Of a stretch of 5,710 nt of DNA, positions 5,220 through 5,710 are shown piece by piece. The notes under the pieces were generated by a model, which worked only from the letters and a program-made list of their open reading frames with translations, did no database searches and had not been told where the DNA came from. The DNA is from Bacilli bacterium. GTDB taxonomy: Bacteria > Bacillota_I > Bacilli_A > RF39 > UBA660. The stretch's first letter is position 1, and the number at the start of each line of letters is the position of its first letter. The stretch spans positions 1 to 5,710 of the forward strand of contig CAADYO010000016.1 in assembly GCA_900753325.1 (NCBI GenBank), read 5' to 3'. Both the position numbers and the translations under genes were made by a program.

Positions 5220-5710
5220 TCACACTACCAAAGTTATTGGTGAATCTTTAGTTCCTGATCCTCCATCATAGAGAACAGAAGACTTTAGATACAAGACTGG
5301 ACGAGAGCCACAGCCATTGAACGCGCCCCCGTTGTCGACACGACCGAGGTAGAACAAAAGGAACACATTGTTGCTGTACGAAGAATAAGGCGAAATTGTC
5401 CAATCATTATGTCCTATGTACATCCAATTTATTGTTTTTATTGATGTTCCATTTACATCATTACCACCATATTTATGTAGAGTTGTTGTCCATGCACTTG
5501 GACTTGCTGCAAATCCATAGTCACTAGCATACACTAAACCTATTTTGGATGTTCCATCGATAGGTCCATATGTTTTGGTAGCATTTGTTATTTCTGCTGT
5601 ATACATTTCACTTGGTGTTACAGCGCTTGTTGAATGTCCACTTACTTTCCATGTGGCATCTTCAATCAAATTTGACCATGTTGTACCTATATTATTTAAA
5701 TAATTTGTAT
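5220..5710 (-). CDS. Probable DGR-diversified surface protein, C-terminal part (5' end outside window)
   Basis: The frame is open from the right edge to the TGA at 5222-5220, giving 162 visible residues. No convincing start exists inside, and the sequence reads straight through (TNYLNNIGTTWSNLIEDATW), so this is a 5'-truncated view. The visible part follows a pattern I recognise from variable proteins of gut Firmicutes: IGLVYASDYGFAASPSAWTT, then INWMYIGHNDWTISP, a variable stretch, and GSRPVLYLKSSVLYDGGSGT near the end. Such C-terminal domains have a C-type-lectin or formylglycine-enzyme-like fold and display varied residues for ligand binding. The last ~40 codons are GC-rich and C-ending, unlike the rest of the gene. 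A GC-rich hairpin follows the stop. A role in surface adhesion is inferred; no signal peptide or anchor can be seen because the N-terminus is missing. Confidence 0.65.
   Translation of the reverse strand, partial: TNYLNNIGTTWSNLIEDATWKVSGHSTSAVTPSEMYTAEITNATKTYGPIDGTSKIGLVYASDYGFAASPSAWTTTLHKYGGNDVNGTSIKTINWMYIGHNDWTISPYSSYSNNVFLLFYLGRVDNGGAFNGCGSRPVLYLKSSVLYDGGSGTKDSPITLVV
5285..5402 (-). other. Candidate DGR variable repeat (VR) at the 3' end of the surface-protein gene
   Basis: From the Trp codon of NDWTISP to the Lys of YLKS, codon use changes sharply. In the 24 codons at 5378-5307, 14 end in C, 6 in T, 4 in G and none in A. A makes up 12 of 72 bases and GC is 39 of 72, against a strongly AT-rich surrounding gene. 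Many codons are NNC (TAC, TTC, CTC, GTC, GAC, GGC), as expected if AAC codons in a template repeat were randomised at A. The edges are approximate because the template repeat is not in the window. Confidence 0.55.

Noticed and set aside
5331..5337. TGTCGAC, near-match to a 0A box
   Set aside because: It lies inside the variable coding region, where base content is set by codon changes.
5220..5669. Complete small gene starting at ATT 5669
   Set aside because: The same frame stays open to the window edge and the protein pattern continues upstream, so this is an internal codon of a larger gene.
1..5710. Mycoplasma-type genetic code (TGA as Trp)
   Set aside because: TGA is the stop of spoVAE and of the surface-protein gene, and Trp is encoded by TGG.

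Overview
The window looks like a chromosomal segment of an AT-rich, spore-forming, low-GC Gram-positive bacterium (Bacillota). The reasons are a spoIIA-spoVA type sporulation locus, strong AGGAGG-like ribosome binding sites, and a LytR-CpsA-Psr cell-wall protein. TAA, TAG and TGA all end genes here and tryptophan is read from TGG, so the standard bacterial code applies and a mycoplasma-type code does not. The variable surface-protein tail at the right edge resembles families I associate with uncultured gut Firmicutes; that placement is inference. Every supported gene lies on the minus strand, so the genes read from right to left.

Right edge to 5100: the C-terminal half of a probable surface protein (5220-5710, 5' end outside the window). 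It ends in a domain whose last ~40 codons are GC-rich, C-ending and almost free of A at third positions, as expected for the variable repeat of a diversity-generating retroelement (DGR). A GC-rich hairpin and a second inverted repeat follow the stop codon. No template repeat or reverse transcriptase is visible.

5082-3576: a monocistronic LCP-family gene with its own good sigma-A type promoter and a 22-bp perfect palindrome acting as terminator. The protein has three membrane segments and a solute-binding-like module ahead of the LCP domain.

3550-695: a compact sporulation operon with the order spoIIAA-like STAS protein, sigF, spoVAC, spoVAD, spoVAE. Joins are tight (1-bp overlaps, a 1-bp gap, and one 34-bp gap), a Spo0A box lies upstream and a clear intrinsic terminator lies downstream. 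The order matches the classical spoIIA and spoVA loci, but spoIIAB (the anti-sigma-F kinase), spoVAA and spoVAB are absent. The STAS protein has Asn where SpoIIAA carries its phosphorylated Ser, which fits loss of the kinase. This SpoIIAB-less arrangement is the most interesting feature of the window. The likely roles are forespore gene activation by sigma-F and dipicolinic acid uptake or release through the SpoVAC/AD/AE channel.

559-1: the N-terminal 186 codons of a PD-(D/E)XK transposase-family nuclease (Rpn-like), cut by the left window edge.

No rRNA, tRNA, CRISPR array or insertion-sequence ends were seen. No gene-free stretch exceeds about 185 bases.
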